This document shows positions 51,182 through 61,155 of a DNA stretch of 64,000 bases, in pieces. The translations under genes were made by a program, and so were the position numbers. The stretch lies in contig JBAWXZ010000006.1 in assembly GCA_037143795.1 (NCBI GenBank), positions 62,001 through 126,000 on the forward strand. Reading direction: 5' to 3'. Origin of the DNA: Firm-13 sp037143795. GTDB taxonomy: Bacteria > Bacillota > Clostridia > Saccharofermentanales > Saccharofermentanaceae. How positions within the stretch are numbered: position 1 is the stretch's first letter; each line of letters begins with the position of its first letter. The notes under the pieces were generated by a model. That model was not told the origin of the DNA, searched no databases, and was given only the letters and a program-made list of their open reading frames with translations.

Positions 51182-52589
51182 CGCCGGCATTCCGGAATTT
51201 CTCCTCAATTCACAGCGCTTCGGCATTCAGCTCGGACTTGTGCGAATGGAAAGCCTGATGCGCAGGCTGGGCAATCCGCAGGATAATTTAGCTTGCATCC
51301 ACATTGCAGGGACGAACGGCAAGGGCTCGGTGACATCCTATATTGCATCCATGCTTGCTTCCGATAATTATCGGGTAGGTGTCTATACATCTCCTTTCCT
51401 TGAAAGATTTTCCGAGAGAATCCGTGTTCTGGATGGTAAAAATTCACTGGTCCGCCTTCTTTCAGATGATGCCCAGGGAGAAATTCCGGTTCAGGACCTC
51501 TTTGAACTTTCTGAAAAAGTAAGACAAGCTGTTGCGGGAATGCTGGAAAACAAAGAGGAACATCCAACCGAGTTTGAACTGGTCACGGCGGTTGCCTTTC
51601 TGTATTTCAAACAAATGGACTGCGATTACGTGGTTCTGGAAACCGGATTGGGAGGAAGACTGGATTCCACCAACATAATAATGAATTCTTTGTGTTCCGT
51701 TATAACGGCACTCGGATATGATCATATGGACCGATTGGGGAATACAATCAGTGAAATTGCGCGGGAGAAAGCCGGGATCATAAAACCAAACGGAAATATT
51801 TTTCTCTACTCCCCGTATGATACGGATCTTTCCGAAAAAGAGGCCGGCGAGGCGCTGGCGGTTATGATCGAAACCTGCAGGGAGCGCAGCGCTAAGCTTA
51901 CAATAGTATCTGCCAATGAACTGACCCGCGTGAAAAGTTCCGTTGACGGCCAGGATTTTACAGTGCCATATTTGTCGGGAATCCTCCGGATCAGCATGAT
52001 CGGCGGCTATCAGCTTCAAAATGCGGCACTTGCAGTACGGGCTGTAACCGGACTTGTATCGGAAAGCGGGATCCGGGAGGGACTATTACTTACAAGATGG
52101 AAGGGGCGGATGGAAGTACTCCGAAGGAATCCGCTGATACTCCTGGATGGAGGGCATAATCCACAGGGAGCCCGTTCGTTCCGTGATTCTGTGGATGATC
52201 TGTTTGCAGAAGATTTCAGGAAGAATCCTCCGAGGCTTATTCTTGGTTTTATGGAAGATAAGGATTACCCGCAAATACTTACCGTATTGTTTTCCGGTCT
52301 TCCATACCGTATACGGGAAATTATTTGTGTCACCCCGGATAACCCGAGGGCATTGCCGGCAGAAAAGCTTGGAAAATACATTTCAGGCCATTTTTCGCAG
52401 GAAGCTCTGTTTTACAAGAATCAAACGACTATGTATAATAAGCAAGGTAGGATTTCAGCTTTTAATGAGGCGGAAAGTGCTTGTTTCCAAGCACTGGAAG
52501 ATTCGAAAGCCGATGGTGCCCCGATTCTTTGTTTGGGATCGTTATATCTGGCCGGTCAGGTTCGGGACACATTGAAAAAGAATATTTAA
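51171..52589 (+). CDS. folC: Folylpolyglutamate synthase/dihydrofolate synthase
   Basis: 472 aa. ATP site IHIAGTNGKGSVTSYIASML (P-loop GTNGKGS), YTSPFLERFSERI, LETGLGGRLDSTN, KAGIIKPN and the C-terminal LLDGGHNPQGARSF, GFMEDKDY. It adds glutamates to folates, which keeps the methyl donor pool for MetH. TTG 51171 has GAAGG 5 nt upstream; GTG 51159 is possible but its GGGGAG is too close. Overlaps gtrA by 11 nt. Confidence 0.93.
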   Translation: MNNNAGIPEFLLNSQRFGIQLGLVRMESLMRRLGNPQDNLACIHIAGTNGKGSVTSYIASMLASDNYRVGVYTSPFLERFSERIRVLDGKNSLVRLLSDDAQGEIPVQDLFELSEKVRQAVAGMLENKEEHPTEFELVTAVAFLYFKQMDCDYVVLETGLGGRLDSTNIIMNSLCSVITALGYDHMDRLGNTISEIAREKAGIIKPNGNIFLYSPYDTDLSEKEAGEALAVMIETCRERSAKLTIVSANELTRVKSSVDGQDFTVPYLSGILRISMIGGYQLQNAALAVRAVTGLVSESGIREGLLLTRWKGRMEVLRRNPLILLDGGHNPQGARSFRDSVDDLFAEDFRKNPPRLILGFMEDKDYPQILTVLFSGLPYRIREIICVTPDNPRALPAEKLGKYISGHFSQEALFYKNQTTMYNKQGRISAFNEAESACFQALEDSKADGAPILCLGSLYLAGQVRDTLKKNI

Positions 52590-52634
52590 TCCGGACGGAT
52601 ATTTCCGGCCGAATGGATTGATACGAGGAGAATA

Positions 52635-53705
52635 ATGATGGACTGGCGTAATGCCGCTGCTGCCTTCCCTCTGCTGGAGGAAAAAGACATTGCTTTTCTG
52701 CAATTGTCAAAAGAAGAAAAAGAGAAGGTTCTGACACTGTTTAACAGGGCTGTATCCAATGCACAGACAGATAGTGCGGATATCGCCATGATTGCACTCA
52801 AAAAACTTCTGACGCAATACCCCAGTTGGGGAGAAGCGGCTCTTCTATATGGTGTTTGCCTGGCAATAGACGGCAGATACAAGCGCGCTGCGGCAAGTTT
52901 TGAACACGCTGTTTCCGTAGGACTGAAGACGGAAGAACTGACTTATATGGCACAGGTGTACAACAGGGAGGCAGACACGGAATTTGCACAGGAACGAAGG
53001 CACGCGCAGGGCGATGATGAAGCTGCCCGTAAAGGCCTGCTGGCTTCCGTCTTTTCATCAAAAAAGAAACGAAGCAGTGTATACAGCGAGATTGAAACGG
53101 AAGAACGCGGCCATATGCAGGCTCCGATTCTTACTCGCGTACCCCGTTCCTCGGGTAAAGCCAAGCTTGCCACCGACAGGGAACGCAGGGATGTAATGAT
53201 GCAGTCAGGTGCCCCCAAAAGCGATTCGCAGGATGAAGAGATTGACGTATCAATTCCGAAAACCCCGGCCGAAAAGCTGCGCATGACAACAATTGCGTTA
53301 GGCGGTGTCCTGCTTGCCGTTCTGCTTGGTCTTGCCATTTGGTTCCTGATTATCCCGGCTGTTTCAACTTACCGTGAAAACAGCAATGCTTCGGCGAAAC
53401 TTAAATATTTACTGTCATCCATGGAAGCGCAGAAATCTGATCCGCTTGTGTCCGGAATTTTATCTGACTATGCAAAAACATATCCTTCCGCCTCGACATC
53501 CGCGCAGAATGCTACGGCGGGACAGACTGCGACGACGTCAGCGGCACCCAAAGAGACCACAGTGCCTGTACAAGGCTCTTCGGCAGCAATGACACCCACA
53601 ACGCAAGCCGGCGCCCAGGTGAGCGCAGCGGCAACGCCAGACGCGTCAGCCAGTCCGGACGGGACTGCCGGACCGGCCGCGGCAACAAGTCCGACAACAA
53701 ATTAA
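52635..53705 (+). CDS. TPR-like single-span membrane protein with Ala/Thr/Ser-rich tail
   Basis: 356 aa. Helical N-terminal region with a TPR-like pair (IALKKLLTQYPSWGEAALLY and YKRAAASFEHAVSVG, about 55-105). A basic, polar linker. One transmembrane helix near 223-245 (GVLLAVLLGLAIWFLIIPAV). The outer part ends in ~80 residues of Ala, Thr, Ser and Pro, like a wall-spanning linker. Family not recognised. Two adjacent ATGs (52635, 52638) follow GAGGAG. Perhaps a scaffold linking cytoplasmic partners to the envelope. Confidence 0.65.
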   Translation: MMDWRNAAAAFPLLEEKDIAFLQLSKEEKEKVLTLFNRAVSNAQTDSADIAMIALKKLLTQYPSWGEAALLYGVCLAIDGRYKRAAASFEHAVSVGLKTEELTYMAQVYNREADTEFAQERRHAQGDDEAARKGLLASVFSSKKKRSSVYSEIETEERGHMQAPILTRVPRSSGKAKLATDRERRDVMMQSGAPKSDSQDEEIDVSIPKTPAEKLRMTTIALGGVLLAVLLGLAIWFLIIPAVSTYRENSNASAKLKYLLSSMEAQKSDPLVSGILSDYAKTYPSASTSAQNATAGQTATTSAAPKETTVPVQGSSAAMTPTTQAGAQVSAAATPDASASPDGTAGPAAATSPTTN

Positions 53706-53733
53706 GTGCAGACACGAAAGAGGAGGAGAGAAT

Positions 53734-55239
53734 ATGAAATATGTAAGCACAAGGGGAACTGACTATCAGTATAGTTCGGCTCAGGCGATCAAACAGGGGA
53801 TAGCACCTGACGGGGGACTCTTTGTTCCGGAGTCAATTCCAAAACTCTCAAAAGAAGATCTCCAGCGAATGACCGCCCAGACTTATATCGAAACGACGGC
53901 GGATGTTCTTTCCCTCTACCTTGATGATTATTCTCATTCAGAACTTCTTGACTACTGCACGTGGGCATACGATCCGGAGAAATTCGGGGATGATCCGGCC
54001 CCGCTTGTACAGCTTAACAAATACAATGACAGGGAATATATTCTGGAACTGTGGCATGGTCCTACAGCTGCATTTAAAGACATGGCGCTTCAGCTTCTGC
54101 CCTACCTGATGACAGGAGCCATTCAGAAAACCGGGGAAAAGAGAAAGATCTGTGTACTTGCCGCAACTTCGGGGGACACGGGGAAAGCTGCCCTGGAAGG
54201 ATTTAAGGACGTTCCCGGGACCGAAGTCATAGTATTTTATCCGAATTCGGGCGTTTCCGAAGCACAACGCCTGCAGATGGTTACGACGGAAGGCGATAAT
54301 GTTCATGTAATAGCTGTTAAGGGATGTTTTGATGATACGCAGTCCGGAGTTAAGCGGATTTTCGCCGATGAGGAATTCGAAAAAACACTCAAAGAAAAGG
54401 GTGTTGTACTTTCCTCAGCCAATTCGATCAACTGGGGACGGCTTGTCCCGCAGATAGCCTATTATGTGGCTTCCTATGCGGTTCTGCTCCGCGACGAGAA
54501 AATAGCCATGGGAGAACCGATCAACGTGGTGGTGCCGACAGGCAACTTCGGAAATATCCTTGCTGCCTGGTATGCGATGAAAATGGGCGTTCCCATCAAT
54601 AAGCTGATCTGCGCATCCAACCGGAATAAAGTGCTTTCCGACTTCCTCAGAAGCGGAACCTATGACAGAAACCGCGATTTTTATAAAACGAATTCACCGT
54701 CTATGGATATTCTGATCTCTTCGAACCTGGAGCGGCTGCTTTTCGAGATCACCGGCAAAAACGGTGCAAAGATCCTTGAGTGGATGGGGTCGCTGTCTGA
54801 AAAAGGAGTGTACACCGTAGATCCGACTACTCTGCGGACACTGCAGAATGTCTTTGTCGGCGGCTTTGCAGACGAGGCGGGAATCATCAAGACGATCCGT
54901 GAAATCTATGACCGCTGCGATCACGTTATTGATACGCATACAGCGGTAGGATTCAATGTGTACGGGCGATATTACCAAAGATCAGCGGATGAGACCAAAA
55001 CAATATTTATTTCCACTGCAAGCCCGTTCAAATTCGCCGACTCTGTTTTGGATGCAATATTCGGGGTCGGATACAGCAGGGGAAGATCAGCCGAGGTCAT
55101 TATCCGCGAACTGTCGGAAGAGAGCTCACTGCCTGTGCCCGCAGGATTGTCCAATCTTTCCGAAAGACAGGTCCTGCATGATACACTGATCGAAAAAGAC
55201 GATATGCAAAAGCAGGTACTGGAGATTCTGTCCAGGTAA
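53734..55239 (+). CDS. thrC: Threonine synthase
   Basis: 501-aa fold-type II PLP enzyme of the longer (yeast/E. coli-like) ThrC class. N-terminal YVSTRGTDYQYSSAQAIKQG, PLP lysine in GPTAAFKDMALQLLP, phosphate-binding ATSGDTGKAALEGF, NSINWGRLVPQI, VPTGNFGNILAAW. It converts O-phosphohomoserine to threonine, competing with methionine synthesis for homoserine. GAGGAGAG before the ATG; terminator after. Confidence 0.95.
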   Translation: MKYVSTRGTDYQYSSAQAIKQGIAPDGGLFVPESIPKLSKEDLQRMTAQTYIETTADVLSLYLDDYSHSELLDYCTWAYDPEKFGDDPAPLVQLNKYNDREYILELWHGPTAAFKDMALQLLPYLMTGAIQKTGEKRKICVLAATSGDTGKAALEGFKDVPGTEVIVFYPNSGVSEAQRLQMVTTEGDNVHVIAVKGCFDDTQSGVKRIFADEEFEKTLKEKGVVLSSANSINWGRLVPQIAYYVASYAVLLRDEKIAMGEPINVVVPTGNFGNILAAWYAMKMGVPINKLICASNRNKVLSDFLRSGTYDRNRDFYKTNSPSMDILISSNLERLLFEITGKNGAKILEWMGSLSEKGVYTVDPTTLRTLQNVFVGGFADEAGIIKTIREIYDRCDHVIDTHTAVGFNVYGRYYQRSADETKTIFISTASPFKFADSVLDAIFGVGYSRGRSAEVIIRELSEESSLPVPAGLSNLSERQVLHDTLIEKDDMQKQVLEILSR

Positions 55240-55267
55240 GGATATGTGTTTTTGAATTAACAATAAA

Positions 55268-55306
55268 AATCCCCCGCCTGTGAAAACACGGACGGGGGAT
55301 TCTTTA
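55268..55306 (+). terminator. Terminator after thrC
   Basis: AATCCCCCG and CGGGGGATT arms with inner CTGTG/CACGG pairs around AAAA, followed by TTCTTTA. It also serves the convergent PadR gene. Confidence 0.85.
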
Positions 55307-55348
55307 CGTTAATTGGATAAGCAGAAGCGGTAAATACGATTCAGAGAC

Positions 55349-55705
55349 TTACCCTTTGATAATCAGCTGAATGCCCTTGTTGAGCTCGCTGAAGTCTTCC
55401 TTCAGGGAAACAAGATAAGCTTTTCCGGCATCGGTGATGGAATAGTATCTTCTGAGCCGGTTGTCTTCTGAAATCTTCTTTTCAAACTCTTCGATGTAGC
55501 CGAACTTCATCAATCTGTAGATGGCAGGATACAGGGTTGCAACTTTATACAGGCCCTTGCTGCGGCTCTCGAATGACTGGATCAGCTGGTATACATACAT
55601 GGGGCTCTCAGACAGAAGATGAAGAATCAACATCTCAACCGTTGCCTTCTTGTAGTTCTCGCGCATTCCTTCAGGTGTTCCACTTCTTGTCATGTTCTCT
55701 TGCAT
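55349..55705 (-). CDS. PadR family transcriptional regulator
   Basis: 118 aa. PadR winged helix: VEMLILHLLSESPMYVYQLI (about 23-42), ATLYPAIYRLMKFGYIEEFE, RRYYSITDAGKAYL. The C-terminal dimerisation helix is short (subfamily s-PadR). GAGGTGA 7 nt before the ATG. It stands alone, with prfC behind it on the same strand, so its target is not evident; PadR proteins often repress their own gene and a nearby exporter. Confidence 0.9.
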   Translation of the reverse strand: MQENMTRSGTPEGMRENYKKATVEMLILHLLSESPMYVYQLIQSFESRSKGLYKVATLYPAIYRLMKFGYIEEFEKKISEDNRLRRYYSITDAGKAYLVSLKEDFSELNKGIQLIIKG

Positions 55706-55919
55706 AATCTTTCACCTCACAAATAAATAGGATAAGAAAATAACCAATAATTCCAATTCCATTGTATCAAATTTTTAGCATTCGTAAACAATCGATATTG
55801 TTATTTTCACCTTATATACTAAGAAATGTATGAATTTTTTGTGTCTTATTGAGCAATTTTTTGATTCAAACTTAAATATTGCAGAATACATAGATATATT
55901 TCAAAATTACCACTTGATA

Positions 55920-57527
55920 TTAGGCATGTATTTCTTCCAAAAGAAGTCCCGGATTTCTTTCGAGGGCCCAGGAAATGCCCCACTCCGATTCGAAAAGTAT
56001 GACTGGGGCATCCTCTTTATCGAGAACCAGAAGGGAAGTCGAGGTAATTGTGATTTTGCGAAGATCGATCGGCTCTTCCGGATTTTTCTGGACAGCCCAT
56101 CGTGCATGACGGTAACTTAAGTTGGTCCGCAGGATTTCAACACCGTATTCATTCTTCAGCCTGTGCTCGAGAACCTCGAACTGAAGGACACCGACAACGC
56201 CCATGATATAGGTCTCCGTTCCTATGTCCGGCTGCTTATAAAGCTGGATGGCGCCTTCTTCCGAAAGCTGATCGACGCCCTTCAAAAACTGTTTGCGCTT
56301 CATGGAGTCGATGGGCATTACACGTGCGAAAAATTCCGGCGGGAAGACAGGGATGCCTTCGAACTGGAAAGAAGAATTCGATGAAGTCAGTGTATCACCG
56401 ATACGGAAAATACCCGGATCGAAAATGCCGATAATGTCTCCCGCATAGGCGTCTTCGACAATTGTCCTGTCCTGTGCCATGAATTGCTGAGGCTGGGCAA
56501 GCGTTATTTTTTTGCCTAGCCGGACATGTCTGACGGACATCGCTTTTTCGAATTTGCCGGAGCAAATTCGCAGAAATGCCATACGGTCGCGGTGATTCGG
56601 ATCCATATTGGCCTGGATTTTAAAAACAAATCCGGAAAAGAAATCATCATCCGGCTGAATCATACCAATGTCCGTATGACGTGCAACCGGTGTGGGCGCC
56701 ATGGCAAGGAAACTCTTGAGGAACGGCTCAACTCCGAAATTGGTACTCGCTGATCCGAAAAAGACAGGAGTAAGTTCACCTTTTAAAATTTTATCAAGAT
56801 CAAACGGATCCCCTGCCATATCAAGAAGCTCAATATCCGCACGAAGGGTATCATAATAATGACCGCCAAGAATCTTTCTGAGTTCTTCGTTATGCGAGTT
56901 TGTGGTACTTGAGGAGATCATGCTGGCTCCGTGATCCCCTGCCGTTGCATCAAAAAGAAGAACCTGATCATCGCTTCTGCTGTATACGCCTTTGAAATCG
57001 CCGTCGGTTCCTATCGGCCAGTTCATCGGAGTCGACCGGATGCCGAGGACTTTTTCAAGTTCGTCAATCAAATCAAAAGGGTTCTTGGATGCACGGTCCA
57101 TTTTGTTGATGAATGTGAAAATCGGAATCCCGCGTTTGCGGCAGACTGCGAAGAGCTTTATTGTCTGTGCTTCCACACCTTTGGCTCCGTCAAGAAGCAT
57201 AACGGCGGCGTCGGCGGCACAAAGCGTACGGTATGTGTCTTCCGAGAAGTCCTGGTGGCCGGGAGTATCAAGAATATTGATGCAGTAGTTGTCATATTCA
57301 AACTGCATTACGGATGAGGTAACAGAGATACCGCGCTGCTTCTCAATTTCCATCCAGTCGGATGTAGCATGGCGCGAAGCTTTCCTCGCCTTGACGGATC
57401 CGGCCATATGAATGGCACCGCCGTATAGCAGCAGCTTTTCCGTGATTGTCGTTTTGCCGGCATCGGGATGAGATATAATCGCAAAAGTGCGTCTTCTTTT
57501 TATTTCGTTCCTTGATGCGATATCCAT
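55920..57527 (-). CDS. prfC: Peptide chain release factor 3
   Basis: 535-aa translational GTPase that recycles RF1/RF2. G1 ISHPDAGKTTITEKLL, G2 RGISVTSSV, G3 DTPGHQDF, G4 NKMDR, then RF3-specific IRSTPMNWPIG and the C-terminal RNLxYRHARW-type segment (TNLSYRHARWAVQKNP). Full length. Divergent from the NYN gene. Confidence 0.96.
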   Translation of the reverse strand: MDIASRNEIKRRRTFAIISHPDAGKTTITEKLLLYGGAIHMAGSVKARKASRHATSDWMEIEKQRGISVTSSVMQFEYDNYCINILDTPGHQDFSEDTYRTLCAADAAVMLLDGAKGVEAQTIKLFAVCRKRGIPIFTFINKMDRASKNPFDLIDELEKVLGIRSTPMNWPIGTDGDFKGVYSRSDDQVLLFDATAGDHGASMISSSTTNSHNEELRKILGGHYYDTLRADIELLDMAGDPFDLDKILKGELTPVFFGSASTNFGVEPFLKSFLAMAPTPVARHTDIGMIQPDDDFFSGFVFKIQANMDPNHRDRMAFLRICSGKFEKAMSVRHVRLGKKITLAQPQQFMAQDRTIVEDAYAGDIIGIFDPGIFRIGDTLTSSNSSFQFEGIPVFPPEFFARVMPIDSMKRKQFLKGVDQLSEEGAIQLYKQPDIGTETYIMGVVGVLQFEVLEHRLKNEYGVEILRTNLSYRHARWAVQKNPEEPIDLRKITITSTSLLVLDKEDAPVILFESEWGISWALERNPGLLLEEIHA

Positions 57528-57594
57528 TTATGTATTTTCTCCTTGCAGACGGGGCTTTTCTTGAGGATCACAGGGCAAAGCCGCAAATCTGACT

Positions 57595-57622
57595 TTGAAC
57601 GGATTTCAAAATAAGCTATAAT
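57595..57622 (+). promoter_or_regulatory. Promoter of the NYN-malQ operon
   Basis: TTGAAC (57595-57600), 16-bp spacer, TATAAT (57617-57622), 90 bp before the NYN start. Confidence 0.65.
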
Positions 57623-57711
57623 CATAGTAGTTCTTATTAATGCAGATGTGAATTGCTGCATAATTATATCAGTCTTGCTGTATTTGTGGCAAGCAAGAGA
57701 GGAAATATAAG

Positions 57712-58527
57712 ATGTCAGAAGTTGGAGATACAAGACTTGCTGTTCTGATTGATGCTGATAATGTCTCTGCAAGCTATATTAAGCCTATGATTGAGGAGCT
57801 TGCCCGATATGGCAACCCAACTATAAAAAGAATATATGGGGATTGGACCAAACCAAACCTTGGCAGCTGGAAATCGGTTCTTCTGGATTTCGCTTTCCAG
57901 CCGATACAGCAGTTCGGCTACACGACAGGGAAGAATGCAACGGATTCCGCGATGATTATTGATGCAATGGATATATTGTATTCCGAAAAAGTGGCGGGTT
58001 TCTGCCTGGTTTCCAGTGACAGTGATTTTACAAGACTTGCAACACGTCTTCGTGAGGCAGGAAAGATTGTATATGGTATCGGCGAAAAGAAAACACCTTC
58101 ACCATTTATTGCCGCCTGCGACCGCTTTATTTATCTCGAAATCCTTGGGGTCAACCCTGCTGAAGAGTATCAGCTGCAGCACGACGCGCAGGAGCCTTCC
58201 GGCTTACGCGTATCGGCGCAGGATGAGAGGTCGGCTAAAATTCCCGCTGCCCAGGCTTCCCGTTCCATTGGTCCCATCGACAAGGCGACAATCAGTCTGA
58301 TCGAGAGCTCCATTGCGGACCTTGCAGACGATAACGGCTGGGCTTTCCTTGGGGCAGTCGGCAACCTGGTACTCAAGAAGAAACCATCCTTTGACTCAAG
58401 AAATTTCGGGTTTGCAAAGCTGTCCCAGATGATCCGGTCGATTGAGGGTATAGAGAGCGAAGAACGCATCAATGAGAAAAATCCCCTTGTTACACTGATC
58501 TATATTCGAAATGTGGAGGATACCTGA
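57712..58527 (+). CDS. NYN-domain ribonuclease-like protein with OST-HTH/LOTUS domain
   Basis: 271 aa. NYN (PIN-like) nuclease fold at 1-150: LAVLIDADNVSA with the first Asp, KNATDSAMIIDAMDILY with acidic residues, FCLVSSDSDFTRLATRLRE. A linker, then an OST-HTH/LOTUS-type domain (about 195-268: LIESSIADLADDNGWAFLGA, SFDSRNFGFAKLSQMIRS). It is predicted to cut or bind RNA. It starts a two-gene operon with malQ, whose function seems unrelated. Confidence 0.88.
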   Translation: MSEVGDTRLAVLIDADNVSASYIKPMIEELARYGNPTIKRIYGDWTKPNLGSWKSVLLDFAFQPIQQFGYTTGKNATDSAMIIDAMDILYSEKVAGFCLVSSDSDFTRLATRLREAGKIVYGIGEKKTPSPFIAACDRFIYLEILGVNPAEEYQLQHDAQEPSGLRVSAQDERSAKIPAAQASRSIGPIDKATISLIESSIADLADDNGWAFLGAVGNLVLKKKPSFDSRNFGFAKLSQMIRSIEGIESEERINEKNPLVTLIYIRNVEDT

Positions 58528-58529
58528 AT

Positions 58530-60059
58530 ATGACTCGAGCAAGCGGAGCACTTATGCATATTTCTTCTTTGCCGGGACCTTTTGGCACAGGATGCTTCGG
58601 TGAAGAAGCGATCGCTTTTGCCGGGCTTCTCAGGACGTCCGGTTTTTCGTGCTGGCAGGTGCTGCCGTTTTCACAGCCCGGGACCGGCGACTCACCCTAC
58701 CAGAGCTATTCTGCTTTTGCCGGTAATATGTTTTTTATTGACCCCAGGCAGCTTTTTGCTGAAAATCTTATTACCGAAAGCGACCTTGAAGAGGCAAAAT
58801 ACGACGGGTCGGTGAATGAGGTCAATTTTCAATGGCTGAGGCAAAACAGGGAGAACCTTCTACGCAAAGCCTATAAGAATATATCGGAAGAGCTTATTGC
58901 AGAGACGCAGGCGTTCTGCCTGAACAATCTTTGGCTTGATGATGTGGCGCTGTTCGAGACAATCAGAAAGATCGAAGGCAAGAAATCCTGGTGGCAATGG
59001 GAAAACGCTGCTCTTCGTATGCATGACAGGACTGCGATCGAAGTGATTCGATCCGATTACCATGATGAATATTTCTATTTCTGCTTTGTACAATATGAAT
59101 TTTACCGCCAGTGGATGAACCTTAAAGCGAGGATTAATGAGATAGGAATTACTATTATCGGAGATATTCCGATATATGTCTCGGCAGACAGTGCCGATGT
59201 ATGGGCGAATAATTATCTTTTCCAGGTTAGGCCGGATCACAGCTTTGCGTATGTTGCAGGTGTACCGCCCGATTATTTCTGCGAAGACGGTCAGCTCTGG
59301 GGCAATCCGCTTTATGACTGGGAAGCGCATGCCAAAGATGGATATGCGTGGTGGATTCAGCGCCTGTCAATAAATTTCACGCTTTTCGACAAAGTAAGGA
59401 TTGACCATTTCCGCGGATTTTGCTCCTATTGGAGTGTTAACTCGCAGGAAGAGACAGCAAGGAACGGTGAATGGCTCAAAGGACCCGGTATGGCTCTTTT
59501 TCAGAAAGTGGCCGAGGTTTTCCCGGATCCCCCGATTATTGCGGAAGATCTCGGGGATATTGATGATGATGTCAGGGTTTTTCTTGCGGACACAGGGTTT
59601 CCGGGTATGCATGTCCTTCAGTTCGGATTCGATCCGAATAGTGACAGTACGCATTTAACTCACAATTATGAGAAGAATTCGGTTGCCTATACCGGTACCC
59701 ATGACAACAATACCCTGCTCGGATGGCTGCTGGAAGCAGATCCGGAAACAAGGGAATTTGCTCTCAGGTACTGCAGCCCGGTTGAACTCGACCCGACGGA
59801 AGGCGGACCGCAAAGTCCCTCGTGCAGGGCTATGATCCGTCAGGTATGGCAGTCCCATGCAGACCTTGTGATCGCTCCTGTACAGGATCTTCTCGGATAC
59901 GGGAAGGAAGCGCGTATGAATATTCCCGGATCGCCTAAGGGCAACTGGGTATTCCGTGCAACACAGGAGGGACTCGATTCCATGGACACAAAATGGCTCT
60001 GGGATATGAACAGCCTATACCGCAGACTAACCATTGTCAGCGCAGATGCAAATGCGTGA
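58530..60059 (+). CDS. malQ: 4-alpha-glucanotransferase
   Basis: 509-aa GH77 amylomaltase. RASGALMHISSLPGPFGTGC, FSQPGTGDSPYQSYSAFAGN, nucleophile Asp in VRIDHFRGF, acid Glu in IIAEDLGDID, third Asp in GTHDNNT. It moves maltodextrin segments between glucans in glycogen or starch use. Starts 2 nt after the NYN stop with GGAGGA inside the previous gene. Confidence 0.95.
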   Translation: MTRASGALMHISSLPGPFGTGCFGEEAIAFAGLLRTSGFSCWQVLPFSQPGTGDSPYQSYSAFAGNMFFIDPRQLFAENLITESDLEEAKYDGSVNEVNFQWLRQNRENLLRKAYKNISEELIAETQAFCLNNLWLDDVALFETIRKIEGKKSWWQWENAALRMHDRTAIEVIRSDYHDEYFYFCFVQYEFYRQWMNLKARINEIGITIIGDIPIYVSADSADVWANNYLFQVRPDHSFAYVAGVPPDYFCEDGQLWGNPLYDWEAHAKDGYAWWIQRLSINFTLFDKVRIDHFRGFCSYWSVNSQEETARNGEWLKGPGMALFQKVAEVFPDPPIIAEDLGDIDDDVRVFLADTGFPGMHVLQFGFDPNSDSTHLTHNYEKNSVAYTGTHDNNTLLGWLLEADPETREFALRYCSPVELDPTEGGPQSPSCRAMIRQVWQSHADLVIAPVQDLLGYGKEARMNIPGSPKGNWVFRATQEGLDSMDTKWLWDMNSLYRRLTIVSADANA

Positions 60060-60097
60060 ATGGTTTGTCTGTCATGCTAAGAAAGTAACGGTACATT

Positions 60098-61030
60098 ATG
60101 CCGACTGAAATAATCCTGTCCCTGATCGTGAAAATCGCCGTGATGATTGCCCTTGGATATACCCTGAAAAAAATAAACATAATTACGGAAAGCCTTCAAA
60201 AGGGACTTACCGATATTTTGCTGAAAGCGATTATGCCGCTGAGCATTCTTATGTCGGCTAACTATGCCTTCAACGGTGTTCTTTTTCATGGGATGCTTAT
60301 TGTGGCAGCCGCTGCTGTGGGATTTTATGTGATAGGACTGACAGGGATGACCTTTTTCAGTAAAGCACTGCGGCTTCAGGAAAATGAACGGAAAATAATC
60401 GTAACGATGACCGTGTTTGCCAATACCGGATTTGTCGGATTTCCAATAATGCTGGCACTTTTTGGTCAGCCGGGACTACTTCTGGCTGTTATATTCAATA
60501 TGTTTTACAATCTTTTTATGTATACATACGGTATCAATATGCTAAGCGGAAAAGGAGGGTATGATATAAAATCAATCTTTCTGAATCCCATAACGATTGC
60601 ATCTTTAGCCAGCATTGCGATTTTTGTATCTCCGTTTCGACTCCCTGCGATTCTGGCTTCCCCGATCGAGGATATCGGAGCCATGAGTGTTCCGATTTCG
60701 ATGATTATCATGGGAGCAAGCCTCGCCAAAATTCCGCTTATGGATATACTAAAAGACAAATATTCATATCTGGTTTCAGGAATACGACTGGTTTTGTTTC
60801 CGCTTTTAATGCTTCTGGTGATGCATCTTCTTTCCGTATCATCGCTGACGGCGAATGTCTGTGTCCTGATGACTGCTCTTCCTTGTGGAACCATGAACGT
60901 AATTTTCGCTGAAAAATATGACTGTGCTCCGGAATTTGCCTCGCGTACGGTCATTCAAAGTCTTGTACTGATGATCATTACACTGCCGCTTATGATTTTA
61001 CTTACCAGTTTGGTCTTTCCTGTCAGCTGA
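60098..61030 (+). CDS. AEC family transporter (auxin efflux carrier fold)
   Basis: 310 aa with about ten transmembrane helices in two five-helix halves. AEC features: LGYTLKKINIITESLQKGLT near the start, FANTGFVGFPIMLALFG in helix 4, and PLMDILKD between the halves. Bacterial members export organic or amino acids such as malate. It follows malQ by 38 bp; substrate not evident. Weak ribosome site. Confidence 0.85.
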   Translation: MPTEIILSLIVKIAVMIALGYTLKKINIITESLQKGLTDILLKAIMPLSILMSANYAFNGVLFHGMLIVAAAAVGFYVIGLTGMTFFSKALRLQENERKIIVTMTVFANTGFVGFPIMLALFGQPGLLLAVIFNMFYNLFMYTYGINMLSGKGGYDIKSIFLNPITIASLASIAIFVSPFRLPAILASPIEDIGAMSVPISMIIMGASLAKIPLMDILKDKYSYLVSGIRLVLFPLLMLLVMHLLSVSSLTANVCVLMTALPCGTMNVIFAEKYDCAPEFASRTVIQSLVLMIITLPLMILLTSLVFPVS

Positions 61031-61086
61031 TTTTCTCCCCATGTACCAATTTATTAAAAATATTTGAAATTTTTTTGTAAAGTACC

Positions 61087-61140
61087 TTGACAGACACAGT
61101 ATCTCGAATTAAAATCTACAGTGTCAGATAAAATACTGTG
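61087..61140 (+). promoter_or_regulatory. Promoter and inverted repeat of the PadR-DUF1700-DUF4097 operon
   Basis: TTGACA (61087-61092), 17-bp spacer, TAAAAT (61110-61115). CACAGTAT (61095-61102) in the spacer and ATACTGTG (61133-61140) just before the ribosome site form an 8-bp inverted repeat; inner TATCT/AGATA words extend it. Likely bound by the PadR protein it precedes. Confidence 0.65.
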
Positions 61141-61155
61141 AAAGGAGTAAACATT